From contig JAOSKN010000002.1 of NCBI GenBank assembly GCA_027493525.1, forward strand, positions 1,955,326 through 2,019,325: 64,000 bases of DNA, in the 5' to 3' direction. Every line of letters begins with the position of its first letter. Position 1 is the stretch's first letter. This document shows, piece after piece, positions 52,964-61,850 of this stretch. The DNA is from Planctomycetota bacterium. GTDB lineage: Bacteria > Planctomycetota > SZUA-567 > H5-PLA8. The position numbers and the translations under genes are program-made. The notes below the pieces were generated by a model. That model searched no databases. It was not told where the DNA came from and saw only the letters and a list, made by a program, of their open reading frames with translations.

Positions 52964-53734
52964 TCAGGGCCGCGGCGGCTCGACGATCTCCCAGCTCAGC
53001 GGAAACGCCTTCAGCCAGGCTTCGGCGAAGTGCCGCGCCTGCCGCCGGTAGTAGGCGTCCCACTGCTGCTCCATGCGCTGGTACTTGCGCAGCACGCGCA
53101 GGAAGGCCTTGAGCGGCTGTTCGCGCGCGCAGGCGGCCTGCAGCTCGTCGCGGATCTTCGGGTCGCCGCAGTCGCGCGCGAAGGCGTCCAGCCATACCTT
53201 GTGCTGTTCGGCGTCCGCCGGCGGGATGCGCTGCAGCGGCTGGCTCAGGTCCAGCCGGCTCGCCCACGCCTCGCCCTCGTCGGGCGAGACCTTGCGCGCC
53301 GGCGCGCCGCTCGCCTTCGCCGCCTCGGGCGGCTTCTCGCCGAAGAGCGCGGCGAGCTTCTTCGTGCTCGACTCGCGCCGCGCGCCGCCTTCGCCGAACG
53401 GATTGACCTTCGCCTTTTCCTCGCGCTTCCAAAAGTCCCCGCCGAAGAGGTCCTGCTTCTGCGCCGGCGCGTCCTTGAAGAGGTCGGCCTTCTTCGGCAC
53501 GTCGGGACCGGGGCCAAACGGCGCGGGCTCGCCCTTCCGCTCGTTTGGATCCCCGCCGCCTTTCGGCAGTGGCTTGACCCGCGGCGCCGGCGGCGGCTCC
53601 TGGACTTCCTCCGGCGTCAGCGTCCGCGAGACGACCTCGCCCGAGCGCAGGTCGAGGTAGTACGCCAGCAGCTTGTAATCGTAGGAGGTGACGGCCCGAA
53701 AGAGCGCGTCGGCGTCGATGCGGATGTCGGCCAT
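52964..53734 (-). CDS. Cytosolic protein, UPF0158-like N-terminus
   Basis: The 256-residue product has an N-terminal segment (YKLLAYYLDLRSGEVVSRTL) resembling UPF0158 proteins. A low-complexity Pro/Lys/Phe-rich linker of about 100 residues carries a repeated KDLFxxD/NPFGE theme. The helical C-terminal part ends QARHFAEAWLKAFPLSWEIV. No signal or TM is seen. The function is unknown. It stands upstream of the heptamer array, transcribed away from it. Confidence 0.6.
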   Translation of the reverse strand: MADIRIDADALFRAVTSYDYKLLAYYLDLRSGEVVSRTLTPEEVQEPPPAPRVKPLPKGGGDPNERKGEPAPFGPGPDVPKKADLFKDAPAQKQDLFGGDFWKREEKAKVNPFGEGGARRESSTKKLAALFGEKPPEAAKASGAPARKVSPDEGEAWASRLDLSQPLQRIPPADAEQHKVWLDAFARDCGDPKIRDELQAACAREQPLKAFLRVLRKYQRMEQQWDAYYRRQARHFAEAWLKAFPLSWEIVEPPRP

Positions 53735-53781
53735 CTCGGTCGCTCCGGCCCGGGCGGATTATACTCCAGGCCAAGAGGGCC

Positions 53782-53977
53782 AGTAATCTGTAATCTGTAG
53801 TCTGTAATCTGTGACCTGTGACCTGTGACCTGTGACCTGTGATCTGTGATCCGTGGTATGTGGGGAAGAGTCCGATGCCACGGCACCTGCTGATGCTCAG
53901 CGCCCTGTTCACCGATCACCGGCTACAGATCACAGATCACAGATCACAGATTACGGATTACAGATCACAGATCACGG
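53782..53977. repeat. Large inverted pair of heptamer arrays
   Basis: The left array (53782-53854) has about ten units of the type TAATCTG/TGACCTG/TGATCTG. The right array (53911-53977) has about nine inverted units (ACAGATC, ACAGATT, ACGGATT). The 56-base centre is not repetitive. Arms of this length can form a long hairpin or cruciform. It fills most of the 316-base divergent spacer between the genes at 52964 and 54051; no gene lies there. Confidence 0.9.
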
Positions 53978-54050
53978 CCCCCGCCTCGCCGCTCTGTCCT
54001 TTTCCACGCGCGCCGGCCGCTATACCATGAGGCCTCCTTGGGAGCCGCGC

Positions 54051-55679
54051 ATGAATCCGCCTGCGTCATCTTCATCCGGCCGCGTCTACCTCGTCGGGGC
54101 CGGCCCGGGCGATCCGGGCCTGCTGACCGTCCGCGCGCGCGAACTGATCGGCGCCTGCGACGTGCTCGTCTACGATGCGCTGGTCACCGCGCCGATCCTG
54201 AACCTCGTCAACCCAGCCGCGGAACGAATCTACGTCGGCAAGCGCGGGAACCGGCACGACGCCGAGCAGGTGGACATCAACGCGATCCTGGTCGAACAGG
54301 CGAAGCGCGGGCTGACGGTCGTGCGTTTGAAGGGCGGCGACCCGTATCTCTTTGGGCGCGGGGCCGAGGAGGCTTTCTATCTCGTCGAGCGCGGCGTGGC
54401 CGTGGACGTCGTGCCGGGCGTCACGGCGGGCATCGCCGCGCCGGCCTACGCGGGGATACCCGTCACCCACCGCGCGCACGCCAGCGCCGTCGCGTTCGTG
54501 ACGGGCCACGAGGACCCCGCCAAGCCCGAGACCGCGCTCGATTACGCCGCGCTCGCGAAGATCGGCACGCTCTGCTTCTACATGGGCGTGAAGAACCTGG
54601 GCCGCATCGCGGCGGAGCTTTCCGCGCACCTGCCGCCGGACACGCCTGCGGCCGTGATCCAGTGGGGCACCACGCCCAGGCAGCGCACGGTGGCGGGGAC
54701 GCTCGCCGACATCGAGGCCAAGGTCCGCGCCGCCGGCCTGGAGGCCCCCGCGCTGACGGTGATCGGGAATGTGATCAAGGAGCGCGAAGCGCTGGACTTC
54801 TTCGAGCGTCGCCCGCTCTTCGGGAAGCGCATTGTCGTCACGCGCAGCCGCGCCCAGGCGAGCGACCTCGCCGCGCAGCTCGAGGCCCTCGGCGCGGAGG
54901 TCTTGCGCTTTCCGACGATCCGCATCGAGCCGGCCGAAGAGCCCGGCGCCCTGGCCGCGGCGGTGCGCCGCCTTGGCGAGTTCGACTGGGTCGTGCTCAC
55001 CAGCGTGAACGGCGTGGACGCGCTCTTCGCGGAACTCAAGCGCCAGGAGCGCGACGCGCGCGCCTTCGGCCCGGCGAAGGTCGCTGCGGTCGGCTCGGCC
55101 ACCGCCGCGCGCCTGGCAGAGTACGGCGTCCGCGCCGACCTGCTCCCGCCGAAGTACGTCGCCGAATCCATCGTCGAGGCGCTGCGGGCAAAGGGCGTCT
55201 TCAAGGACGCGCCGCAGGAGGAGCAGACCCCGCCCGCGCTGCGCGAGGCGCTGGCTTCCGACGGCGCGCCGCCCTATGCGCCGCCCGACGCGCGGCCGGT
55301 CCGGTTCCTGCTCGCCCGCGCCGACATCGCCCGCAGCACCCTCCCGCACCTGCTTCGCGAACTCGGCGCGAACGTGACCGAGGTTGTCGCCTACCGCACG
55401 GTCCTCGAAACCTCCGGCCAGGAAGAAGCCCTCGCCGCGCTGGAGCAGGGGCAGGTCGATACCGTCACCTTCACCAGCGCCAGCACCGCGCGGAACTTCG
55501 CCGGGATCCTGGGTCCCGAACGGCTGAAGCAGGCGCTCGCCGCGCCGCGCCTGAAATGCCTCTCCATCGGCCCGCTCACCAGCGCCGCGATGAAGGAGCT
55601 GGGCCTCCCGAATCACGGCGAGGCCGGCGAGCACGACATCCCGGGGCTGGTAGATTTGATCCTGAAGAGCAGCTCGTAG
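54051..55679 (+). CDS. cobA-hemD: Uroporphyrinogen-III C-methyltransferase / synthase fusion (CobA-HemD)
   Basis: The 542-residue bifunctional protein begins with a SUMT domain (residues 1-250): VYLVGAGPGDPGLLTVRA, LKGGDPYLFGRGAEEAF, VVPGVTAGIAAPAYAGIPVTH, QWGTTPRQRTV. This methylates uroporphyrinogen III to precorrin-2. From about 265 follows a HemD domain (KRIVVTRSRAQASDLAAQL, VLTSVNGVDALF, VKVAAVGSATA-type AKVAAVGSATAARL, VTFTSASTARNF). Start ATG 54051 has GGGAG six bases upstream. HemD-SUMT fusions are well known in several phyla. No other tetrapyrrole genes are adjacent. Confidence 0.93.
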   Translation: MNPPASSSSGRVYLVGAGPGDPGLLTVRARELIGACDVLVYDALVTAPILNLVNPAAERIYVGKRGNRHDAEQVDINAILVEQAKRGLTVVRLKGGDPYLFGRGAEEAFYLVERGVAVDVVPGVTAGIAAPAYAGIPVTHRAHASAVAFVTGHEDPAKPETALDYAALAKIGTLCFYMGVKNLGRIAAELSAHLPPDTPAAVIQWGTTPRQRTVAGTLADIEAKVRAAGLEAPALTVIGNVIKEREALDFFERRPLFGKRIVVTRSRAQASDLAAQLEALGAEVLRFPTIRIEPAEEPGALAAAVRRLGEFDWVVLTSVNGVDALFAELKRQERDARAFGPAKVAAVGSATAARLAEYGVRADLLPPKYVAESIVEALRAKGVFKDAPQEEQTPPALREALASDGAPPYAPPDARPVRFLLARADIARSTLPHLLRELGANVTEVVAYRTVLETSGQEEALAALEQGQVDTVTFTSASTARNFAGILGPERLKQALAAPRLKCLSIGPLTSAAMKELGLPNHGEAGEHDIPGLVDLILKSSS

Positions 55680-55691
55680 CCCAGGCCGCTC

Positions 55692-56525
55692 CTACTCGAA
55701 CACGATCGTCCGGTTCCCGTACACGAACAGCCGGTCCTGCAAAACCAGCTTCAGCGCGCGCGCCAGCACCAGTTTCTCCACGTCGCGCCCGGCCTGCGCC
55801 ATGTCGGCGGCGCTGTGCGTGTGATCCACATGGACCGTGTCCTGCGCGATGATCGGCCCTTCGTCGAGGTCCGCCGTGACGAAGTGCGCCGTGGCGCCGA
55901 CGATCTTCACTCCGCGCCGGTAGGCCTGCCCGTACGGGTTCGCGCCGGCGAAGGCGGGCAGGAACGAGTGATGGATGTTTACGATCCGCATCGGATACCG
56001 CGCGACGAAGTCCGGCGTCAGGATCCGCATGTACTTCGCCAGCACCAGGTACTCCGGCGCGTAACGCTCCAGCGCCGCCGAGACGCGCGCCTCGTGGATT
56101 TCGCGCTCCAGGCCGTCGTGGGCGACGTGGTGGAAAGGCAGGTCGAAGCGTCGCGCGAGCGGCGCGAGGTTCGGATGGTTGCTCGCCACCGCCAGGATCC
56201 GCGCCGGCAGTTCCCCGTAGGCGTGCCGCAGCAGCAGCTCGCCCAGGCAGAACGGCTCCTTCCCGGCCAGCACGACGATGGGCTTGGGCGCGTCCGTCGC
56301 GACGCGGACCTCAGCGCCGGGCGGCAGCGCCTGCGCCAGCTCGCCGCGCGCGCGCGCCTCGTCGAAGGGGCCGCTGAACTCCGTGCGCATGAAGAAGTGC
56401 CCGGCTTCATGGTCCACGAACTCCTGGTTGCGGATGATGTTCACGCCCTGCCGGAAGAGCGCGCCCGAGATCGCGTGCACCAGCCCCGTGCGGTCGGGGC
56501 AGGCGACCAGGAGGATATGGACCAT
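55692..56525 (-). CDS. purU: Formyltetrahydrofolate deformylase
   Basis: The 277-residue product has an N-terminal ACT domain (LLVACPDRTGLVHAISGALF) and a formyltransferase-like catalytic domain with VASNHPNLAPLARRFDLPFH and LAKYMRILTPDFV. NIHHSFLPAFAGANPYGQAY and DLDEGPIIAQDTVHVDH (catalytic Asp) complete the signature. It hydrolyses 10-formyl-THF to formate and THF. It is convergent with cobA-hemD. The start is ATG 56525. Confidence 0.94.
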   Translation of the reverse strand: MVHILLVACPDRTGLVHAISGALFRQGVNIIRNQEFVDHEAGHFFMRTEFSGPFDEARARGELAQALPPGAEVRVATDAPKPIVVLAGKEPFCLGELLLRHAYGELPARILAVASNHPNLAPLARRFDLPFHHVAHDGLEREIHEARVSAALERYAPEYLVLAKYMRILTPDFVARYPMRIVNIHHSFLPAFAGANPYGQAYRRGVKIVGATAHFVTADLDEGPIIAQDTVHVDHTHSAADMAQAGRDVEKLVLARALKLVLQDRLFVYGNRTIVFE

Positions 56526-56649
56526 GACCTACCATTATAGGCCGCCGCACGGAAAGGACAGCGCCGCGGCCGGTTTTCTGCGCGGCAAGGGCGGGGGAGA
56601 CAGGTAAAGTGATCGAGGAGCGCTTGTCTTGGGGAGCTTGTTCGCATCC

Positions 56650-58030
56650 ATGATCGGCTCGGTGTCCCGTTCACTTTCCGGCTGGGCCCGTTATCCGGTC
56701 GAGGCATGCCGCCTCTTCCGCCCCGAAAAACGCGCGGACCTCGCCGCGATCCTGAAGACCGGCGGGCAGCCTTCCTACATCGCGCGCGGGCTGGGGCGCA
56801 GTTACGGCGACTGCGCGCTCAACCGCGATGCCGGCGTGGTCGGCTTCGAGCGCCTGAACCGCTTTCTGGCGCTTCGACGACGTGGCCGGCGAAGTCGAAT
56901 GCGAGGCCGGCGTCAGCATCGAGGACCTGCTGCGCGTCCTGCTCCCCCGAGGCTGGTTTCCCCCGGTCACGCCCGGCACGAAATACGTCACCGTCGGCGG
57001 CGCGATCGCCAACGACATCCACGGCAAGAACCACCACCGCGACGGCGCCTTCGGCGCGGCCGTCCGCGAACTGCGCCTGCTCACGCCGGCCGGTGAGACG
57101 CTTATTTGCGGGCCGGACCGCGAGCCGGACGTCTTCTGGGCCACCGTCGGCGGCGTCGGGCTCACCGGCTTCATCCTCAGCGCGCGCGTGCGCATGCTGA
57201 AGGTCGAGAGCGCCTGGCTCAAGGTGGACTACCTGCGTCTGAAAAACCTGGGCGAGCTGATGCGCGAACTCGAACGCTCCGACGCCGGCTATCGCTATTC
57301 CGTGGCCTGGATCGACGGCCTCGCCCGCGGCGCGTCCCTGGGCCGCGGCGTGCTGATGCGCGGCAACCACGCGCTGGCCTCGGAGCTGCCGGCGCGAATG
57401 AGCAACATCCTCTGGCCGGCGGCGCGCGGCCGGCACAACGTCCCCTTCGATTTCCCGTCCTTCGCGCTGAATCCGCTCTCGATCAAAGCCTTCAACGCGC
57501 TCTACTACGCGTTGCATCCGGACAAGCAGGGGCAACTCGTCGATTACGACAGCTATTTCTATCCGCTCGACGGGCTCGAGAACTGGAACCGGCTCTACGG
57601 GCGCGGGGGCTTCACGCAGTACCAGGTCGCGTTCCCGAACGAGACGAGCGAGCGCGGGCTGACTGAGGTGCTGGAGCGCTTGGCCGCCGGAGGGCGGCCC
57701 TCGTTCCTCGCGGTGCTCAAGCGCTTCGGCCCGGCCAACCCCGGCTGGCTCTCGTTCCCGCGCGAGGGCTACACGCTGGCGCTGGACCTGCCCATGCGCG
57801 AGAGCCTGCCCAAGCTCTTGCGCGACCTCGACGACCGCGTCGTCGCCCATGGCGGGCGGCTTTACACGGCCAAGGACGCGCTTGCCGGCGCAGACGCCTT
57901 CCGCGCGATGTACCCACAGGTCGAGCGCTTTCGCGAGCTGCGCAAGCGCCTCGACCCGCGCGGCGTGCTCAGTTCGAGCCTCGCGCGCCGCGTCGGGCTC
58001 GTCCCGCGGGGCGGGGAGGCCCTCCGATGA
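56650..58030 (+). CDS. dprE1: DprE1-like FAD oxidase (one-base frameshift)
   Basis: The protein resembles the flavin subunit of decaprenylphosphoryl-ribose 2'-epimerase. The FAD motif is ARGLGRSYGDCALN; after a frame break near 56875 comes VAGEVECEAGVSIEDLL, then PGTKYVTVGGAIANDIHGKN, a stretch nearly diagnostic of DprE1. Later YSVAWIDGLARG and FTQYQVAFP are also family-like. Removing one base in GGCGCTTCG gives FLAFDDVAGEV, so one gene of about 460 residues is meant. ATG 56650 is the simplest start; TTG 56629 with GAGGAG upstream is an alternative. The stop overlaps the SDR start (ATGA). Confidence 0.85.
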
Positions 58031-58791
58031 GCGCCTTCCTGGAAGGCAAGGGCCGCAGCGTCCTGATCCTCGGCGCGACCTCCAGCGTCGCCCGCGCGCT
58101 GGCCGCCGAGTTCGCCGCTTGCGGGTACGAACTCTTCCTTGCCGCGCGCCCCGGCGAAGACCTCGACGCCGTCGCCGCCGACGTGGCGCTGCGCAAGCGC
58201 GCCCGCGTCCACGCCTGCCCGCTCGACGCGCTGGATTTCGATTCGCACGACGCCTTCTGGAACGGCATCGTGGAGCGCGTGGGCGAGTCGCTCGCCGGCG
58301 TGGTCCTCTGCTTCGGTTACCTTGGCGACCAGGCGAAGGGGCAGCAGGATCCGGACGAGGCGCGCCGGATCGTGGACACCAACTTCACGGCCGCCGTGAG
58401 CCTGCTCAACCGCGCCGCGAACTACCTCGAACCGCGCAAGCGCGGCTTCGTCTGCGCGCTCTCCTCGGTCGCCGGGGACCGCGGCCGGCAGAGCAACTAC
58501 CTGTACGGCGCGGCCAAGGCCGGCCTGAGCGCGTACCTCCAGGGGCTCCGCAACAGGCTCTTCAAGGCCGGCGTGAAGGTGACGACGATCAAGCCGGGAT
58601 TCATGGATACGCGGATGACCTTCGGCAAGCCCGGCCTGTTCCTGGTCGCCGCGCCGGAGAAGGCCGCGCGCCAGGTCTTCCGGGCGTTGGCCGCGGGAAA
58701 GGACGTTGCCTACGTGCCGGGCTTCTGGTGGCCGATCATGAGCGTCATCCGGTGCGTGCCGGAGTTCGTCTTCAAGCGCCTGAAGTTGTAG
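58027..58791 (+). CDS. dprE2: DprE2-like short-chain dehydrogenase
   Basis: The 254-residue SDR has cofactor motif LILGATSSVARALAAEFA (near residue 15), ALSSVAGDRGRQSNYLYG with active-site Ser, and YGAAK as the YxxxK pair. In mycobacteria DprE2 reduces the 2-keto intermediate made by DprE1 to give polyprenylphospho-arabinose. Overlap with the DprE1-like gene and the UbiA gene that follows support the same role here. The C-terminal hydrophobic stretch (YVPGFWWPIMSVIRCVPEFV) fits membrane association. Confidence 0.88.
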   Translation: MSAFLEGKGRSVLILGATSSVARALAAEFAACGYELFLAARPGEDLDAVAADVALRKRARVHACPLDALDFDSHDAFWNGIVERVGESLAGVVLCFGYLGDQAKGQQDPDEARRIVDTNFTAAVSLLNRAANYLEPRKRGFVCALSSVAGDRGRQSNYLYGAAKAGLSAYLQGLRNRLFKAGVKVTTIKPGFMDTRMTFGKPGLFLVAAPEKAARQVFRALAAGKDVAYVPGFWWPIMSVIRCVPEFVFKRLKL

Positions 58792-58795
58792 TAGG

Positions 58796-58919
58796 CTTGA
58801 GACTTGAGGCTTGAGCCGTAGCGCCGGCGACTCGCCCGCTGTCGTTCGTAGCGCCGGCGTCCCGCCGGCTGTATCGCCGCCGTCCCGGCGGCATTGGGGA
58901 GTATCGCGGCGACTCGCCC
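58796..58919. repeat. Heptamer repeat followed by four hairpin-forming units
   Basis: Three copies of GAGGCTT/GAGACTT (about 58792-58816) precede four imperfect units of about 25 bases: TAGCGCCGGCGACTCGCCCG, TAGCGCCGGCGTCCCGCCGG, TATCGCCGCCGTCCCGGCGG and TATCGCGGCGACTCGCCCG. Most of them pair with themselves (GCCGGCG-TCC-CGCCGGC). They lie between the SDR and UbiA genes within one transcription unit. Confidence 0.8.
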
Positions 58920-58934
58920 GTGGAGGTTCTGCGC

Positions 58935-59852
58935 TTGGCCGAAGTCAGCGAAACGACCCTTCCCGCCGCGCCGCCGATGCGCTTCGCGCTGCTGCGGCTG
59001 CTGCGCCCGCGGCAGTGGGTGAAAAACGGCTTCGTCTTCGCGCCCCTCGTCTTCACCGGGCTCTTCTCGGAGCCTCACGCGCTGGGCCTGGCGTGCGCGA
59101 TGGCCGTGCTCTTCGCCGCCGCTTCGGCGGTCACCTACGTCTTCAACGACCTTTACGACCTCGAATCCGACCGCCGGCATCCCAAGAAGCGCTTGCGCCG
59201 CCCGCTCGCCGCCGGCGCGGTGACGCCCGGCGCGGCGTGGGCTGTGCTGGGGATTCTGGAGGCGGCCGTCGCGGCCGGCGCGGCGGGCCTGGCGTTCCAT
59301 CTCGGCGACGCGCACGCGGTCGCGGTGCTCGCCGTCTACCAGATCCTGAACGTGCTCTACACGCTGAAACTGAAGGACGTTCCGATCGTGGACATTTTCT
59401 GCGTCGCGGCGGGTTTCGTCCTGCGCGTCTACGCGGGGGCGGTCGTGCTGAGCGTCCCGCTCTCGCCGTGGATGCTTAACACCACCCTCTGCCTCGCGCT
59501 CTTCCTCGTCGCCACCAAGCGCCTGCAGGAGAAGAAGGCGCACGAAGACGAGGCCCGCGCGGTCCTGCGCGAGTATCCGCTCTCGCTGCTCGAATACTTC
59601 ACGCTCCTTTCGGCGGTCGGCGCGCTGATCTTCTACGGCATCTTCGTCCTGACCGTGCGCAAGGAACTGGCGCTCTCGATCCCGCTCGTGCTCTTCGGCT
59701 TCTTCCGCTACCGCTACATCGTCGAATGCCTGGACATGGGCGAATCCCCCACCGACGCGCTGTGGAAGGACCTGCCTCTGGCGTTGACGGTCCTTGCCTG
59801 GGCCGCGCTCTGCGCCGGGTCCATGCTGAGCCTGCATCCGGCGGGGAGCTGA
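58935..59852 (+). CDS. UbiA-family polyprenyl-phosphate phosphoribosyltransferase-like
   Basis: The 305-residue membrane protein has about eight to nine TM helices. It carries the DPPR-synthase variant of the UbiA motif (TYVFNDLYDLESDRRHPKKR with RRPLAAGAV) and a second Asp motif near LKLKDVPIVDIFCVAAGFVLR. In mycobacteria the homologue (Rv3806c) transfers phosphoribose to decaprenyl phosphate, the step before DprE1/DprE2. I choose TTG 58935, eight bases after GGAGG; GTG 58920 lies in the repeat without a binding site, and ATG 58977 lacks one too. The three genes make a coherent pathway. Confidence 0.85.
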   Translation: MAEVSETTLPAAPPMRFALLRLLRPRQWVKNGFVFAPLVFTGLFSEPHALGLACAMAVLFAAASAVTYVFNDLYDLESDRRHPKKRLRRPLAAGAVTPGAAWAVLGILEAAVAAGAAGLAFHLGDAHAVAVLAVYQILNVLYTLKLKDVPIVDIFCVAAGFVLRVYAGAVVLSVPLSPWMLNTTLCLALFLVATKRLQEKKAHEDEARAVLREYPLSLLEYFTLLSAVGALIFYGIFVLTVRKELALSIPLVLFGFFRYRYIVECLDMGESPTDALWKDLPLALTVLAWAALCAGSMLSLHPAGS

Positions 59853-59981
59853 GGTTTCTCCGCAAGGCGGTTGCGGTCGGGGCGGGCGCCTTGTAGGAAT
59901 GGGGCCGTCCAACGTCTTCCGATCGCGTCCCTCCGGATCGACGGGCATGCCGTTGGACGCCGCGGAGCGTGCAGCCGCCCC

Positions 59982-61850
59982 ATGCCCTATCTGGATACGC
60001 AGACTCGCATCAATCCGCGCATCGCCGAGACGCTGCTGGCGGCGCCGATCCTGAAGAACTGCAACCGCAAGCTGATCGCGCGGCTCGTGCCGCACGTCAC
60101 GGAACTGAAATTCAGGCCCGGCGAGAAGCTCTTCGAGGCCGGCTCCCCCGCGACGCAGTGCTACATCCTTCAGGCGGGCGCGGTCAAGCTGAGCGAAAAC
60201 GGGCGCATCCTCGAGGCCGTGCACGGCGGCTTCGTGGGCGAGGAGGCGGCCGTCGACGGCAGCACGTACCTCTCCGACGCCGAAGCCGTCAGCGAGGTCG
60301 TCGCCCTGGCGCTGCCCCGCGACGCGCTGAAGTTCCTCGCCAAGGAAAACCCCAAGACCAAGGCCGGGTTCTTCCACCTCCTGATCAACCACTTCGCGCA
60401 GCAGCACGACTTCACCGTCTCGGACAAGGGCGAGAAGGAAGAAGGCAAGAGCTGGCTGGAGCCCGTGGGCTGGGTTTTCGCCATCGTCGTGCCCATCTTC
60501 GTCTACTTCTGGGCCTCCGGCGCGGGCCTGGAGACGCGCGAGACCAACTATCTTGCCATCTTCTCCGCCACCACCATCATGTGGGCCTTCCGGCTCTTCC
60601 CCGAGTACATCCCGGCCATCTTCGTGGTGCTCGCCTCGATCATCCTGGGCGTCGTGCCCACCGAAAGGGTCCTCTCCGGCTTCGCCTCGGGCAGTTTCTT
60701 CATGGCCATGAGCGTCTTCGGAATCGGCTCCGTCCTGGTCCGCTCGGGGCTGACGTACCGCCTCTCCCTGTGGCTCTTGCGCCACGCCCCGAATTCCCAG
60801 TTGGGCTACGAATGCTCCATGATGCTGGTGGGCCTGTTGCTGACGCCGATCCTGCCTTCCGCCAACGGCCGCGTCGGGCTGCTCGCTCCGCTGGTCGAGG
60901 ACATGGTCGAATCGATCCGCTACAAGCGCGGACAGGGCGCGGCCACCCGCCTGGCCGCGGCCGCCTTCACCGGCACCACGGCGCTCTCCGCGGTCTTCCT
61001 CACCAGCAAGTCGATCAACTTCGCCGTCTACGACCTCTTCCCGTCCCAGGTGAAGTTCCAGTTCACCTGGGGCTACTGGATCGTCGCCGGCGCCGCCGTG
61101 GGGCTGGTGATCGTACTGGGCCACTTCCTGCTCTCGGCGGTCCTCTTCCGCAATAAGGAACGCCCCTACATGAACCGGGAGCGCATCGCCTCCCAGTTCC
61201 GCGTCATGGGCCCGATGAGCCGCGACGAGTGGATCGCCCTGGGCGGGATCGTCTTCTTCGTCGTCGGCGCCCTCTCGGTGGCCCTGCACAAGGTCGAGCC
61301 CCCGTGGATCGGACTGGCCGTCCTGTACATGCTCATCAACATCGGCGTCTTCAGCAAGACCGACCTGCGCAAGGAAATCGACTGGCCCTTCCTGCTGATG
61401 CTCGCGGGCATGGTCAGCATCGTGAACACCATGAATGCCCTGAAGCTCGACGACCTGCTCAAGCAGCACGTCGAGTGGATGGGCGAGTACATGCACGACA
61501 ACCTGTACGTCTTCCTGGTTCTTCTTTCCCTGGTTATCTTCGCCGTCCGCCTCGTCCTGCCCAACAACGCCGCGATCATCCTGATGTGCGCCATCTTTCT
61601 TCCCATCGCCGACGAGCAGGGCATCTCCGCCTGGATCGTCGCGTTCATCATCCTCCACGTCAGCGACGGCTGGTTCATGGCCTACCAGTGCACCTACTAC
61701 CTCCAGTGGCAGGAGGAACTCGAAGGCGGCGAAAATCAGGAACTCTACGACCGCCGCAAGATGCTGCTCTACAACCTCTTCTCGAACCTCATTCGCGTCG
61801 GCGCCGTCTTCGTCTCGGTGCCCTACTGGAAGATGCTGGGGCTGCTATGA
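59982..61850 (+). CDS. Cyclic-nucleotide-binding domain fused to DASS/SLC13 transporter
   Basis: The 622-residue product begins with a cNMP-binding/Crp-like beta-barrel (residues 15-130): LKFRPGEKLFEAGSPATQCY, ILQAGAVKLSENGRILE, GGFVGEEAAVDGSTYLSDAE. About twelve TM helices follow, with divalent-anion:sodium symporter features: AIFVVLASIILGVVPTERVL, SFFMAMSVFGIGSVLVRSG, LTPILPSANGRVGLLAPL, RLVLPNNAAIILMCAIFLPI. ATG 59982 gives a clean start; its Shine-Dalgarno is weak. The next gene overlaps (ATGA). The substrate, probably a di- or tricarboxylate or sulfate-like anion, is not fixed. Confidence 0.85.
   Translation: MPYLDTQTRINPRIAETLLAAPILKNCNRKLIARLVPHVTELKFRPGEKLFEAGSPATQCYILQAGAVKLSENGRILEAVHGGFVGEEAAVDGSTYLSDAEAVSEVVALALPRDALKFLAKENPKTKAGFFHLLINHFAQQHDFTVSDKGEKEEGKSWLEPVGWVFAIVVPIFVYFWASGAGLETRETNYLAIFSATTIMWAFRLFPEYIPAIFVVLASIILGVVPTERVLSGFASGSFFMAMSVFGIGSVLVRSGLTYRLSLWLLRHAPNSQLGYECSMMLVGLLLTPILPSANGRVGLLAPLVEDMVESIRYKRGQGAATRLAAAAFTGTTALSAVFLTSKSINFAVYDLFPSQVKFQFTWGYWIVAGAAVGLVIVLGHFLLSAVLFRNKERPYMNRERIASQFRVMGPMSRDEWIALGGIVFFVVGALSVALHKVEPPWIGLAVLYMLINIGVFSKTDLRKEIDWPFLLMLAGMVSIVNTMNALKLDDLLKQHVEWMGEYMHDNLYVFLVLLSLVIFAVRLVLPNNAAIILMCAIFLPIADEQGISAWIVAFIILHVSDGWFMAYQCTYYLQWQEELEGGENQELYDRRKMLLYNLFSNLIRVGAVFVSVPYWKMLGLL

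Noticed and set aside
53782..53977. CRISPR array
   Set aside because: Units are seven bases with no unique spacers and no cas genes; this is a tandem heptamer array.
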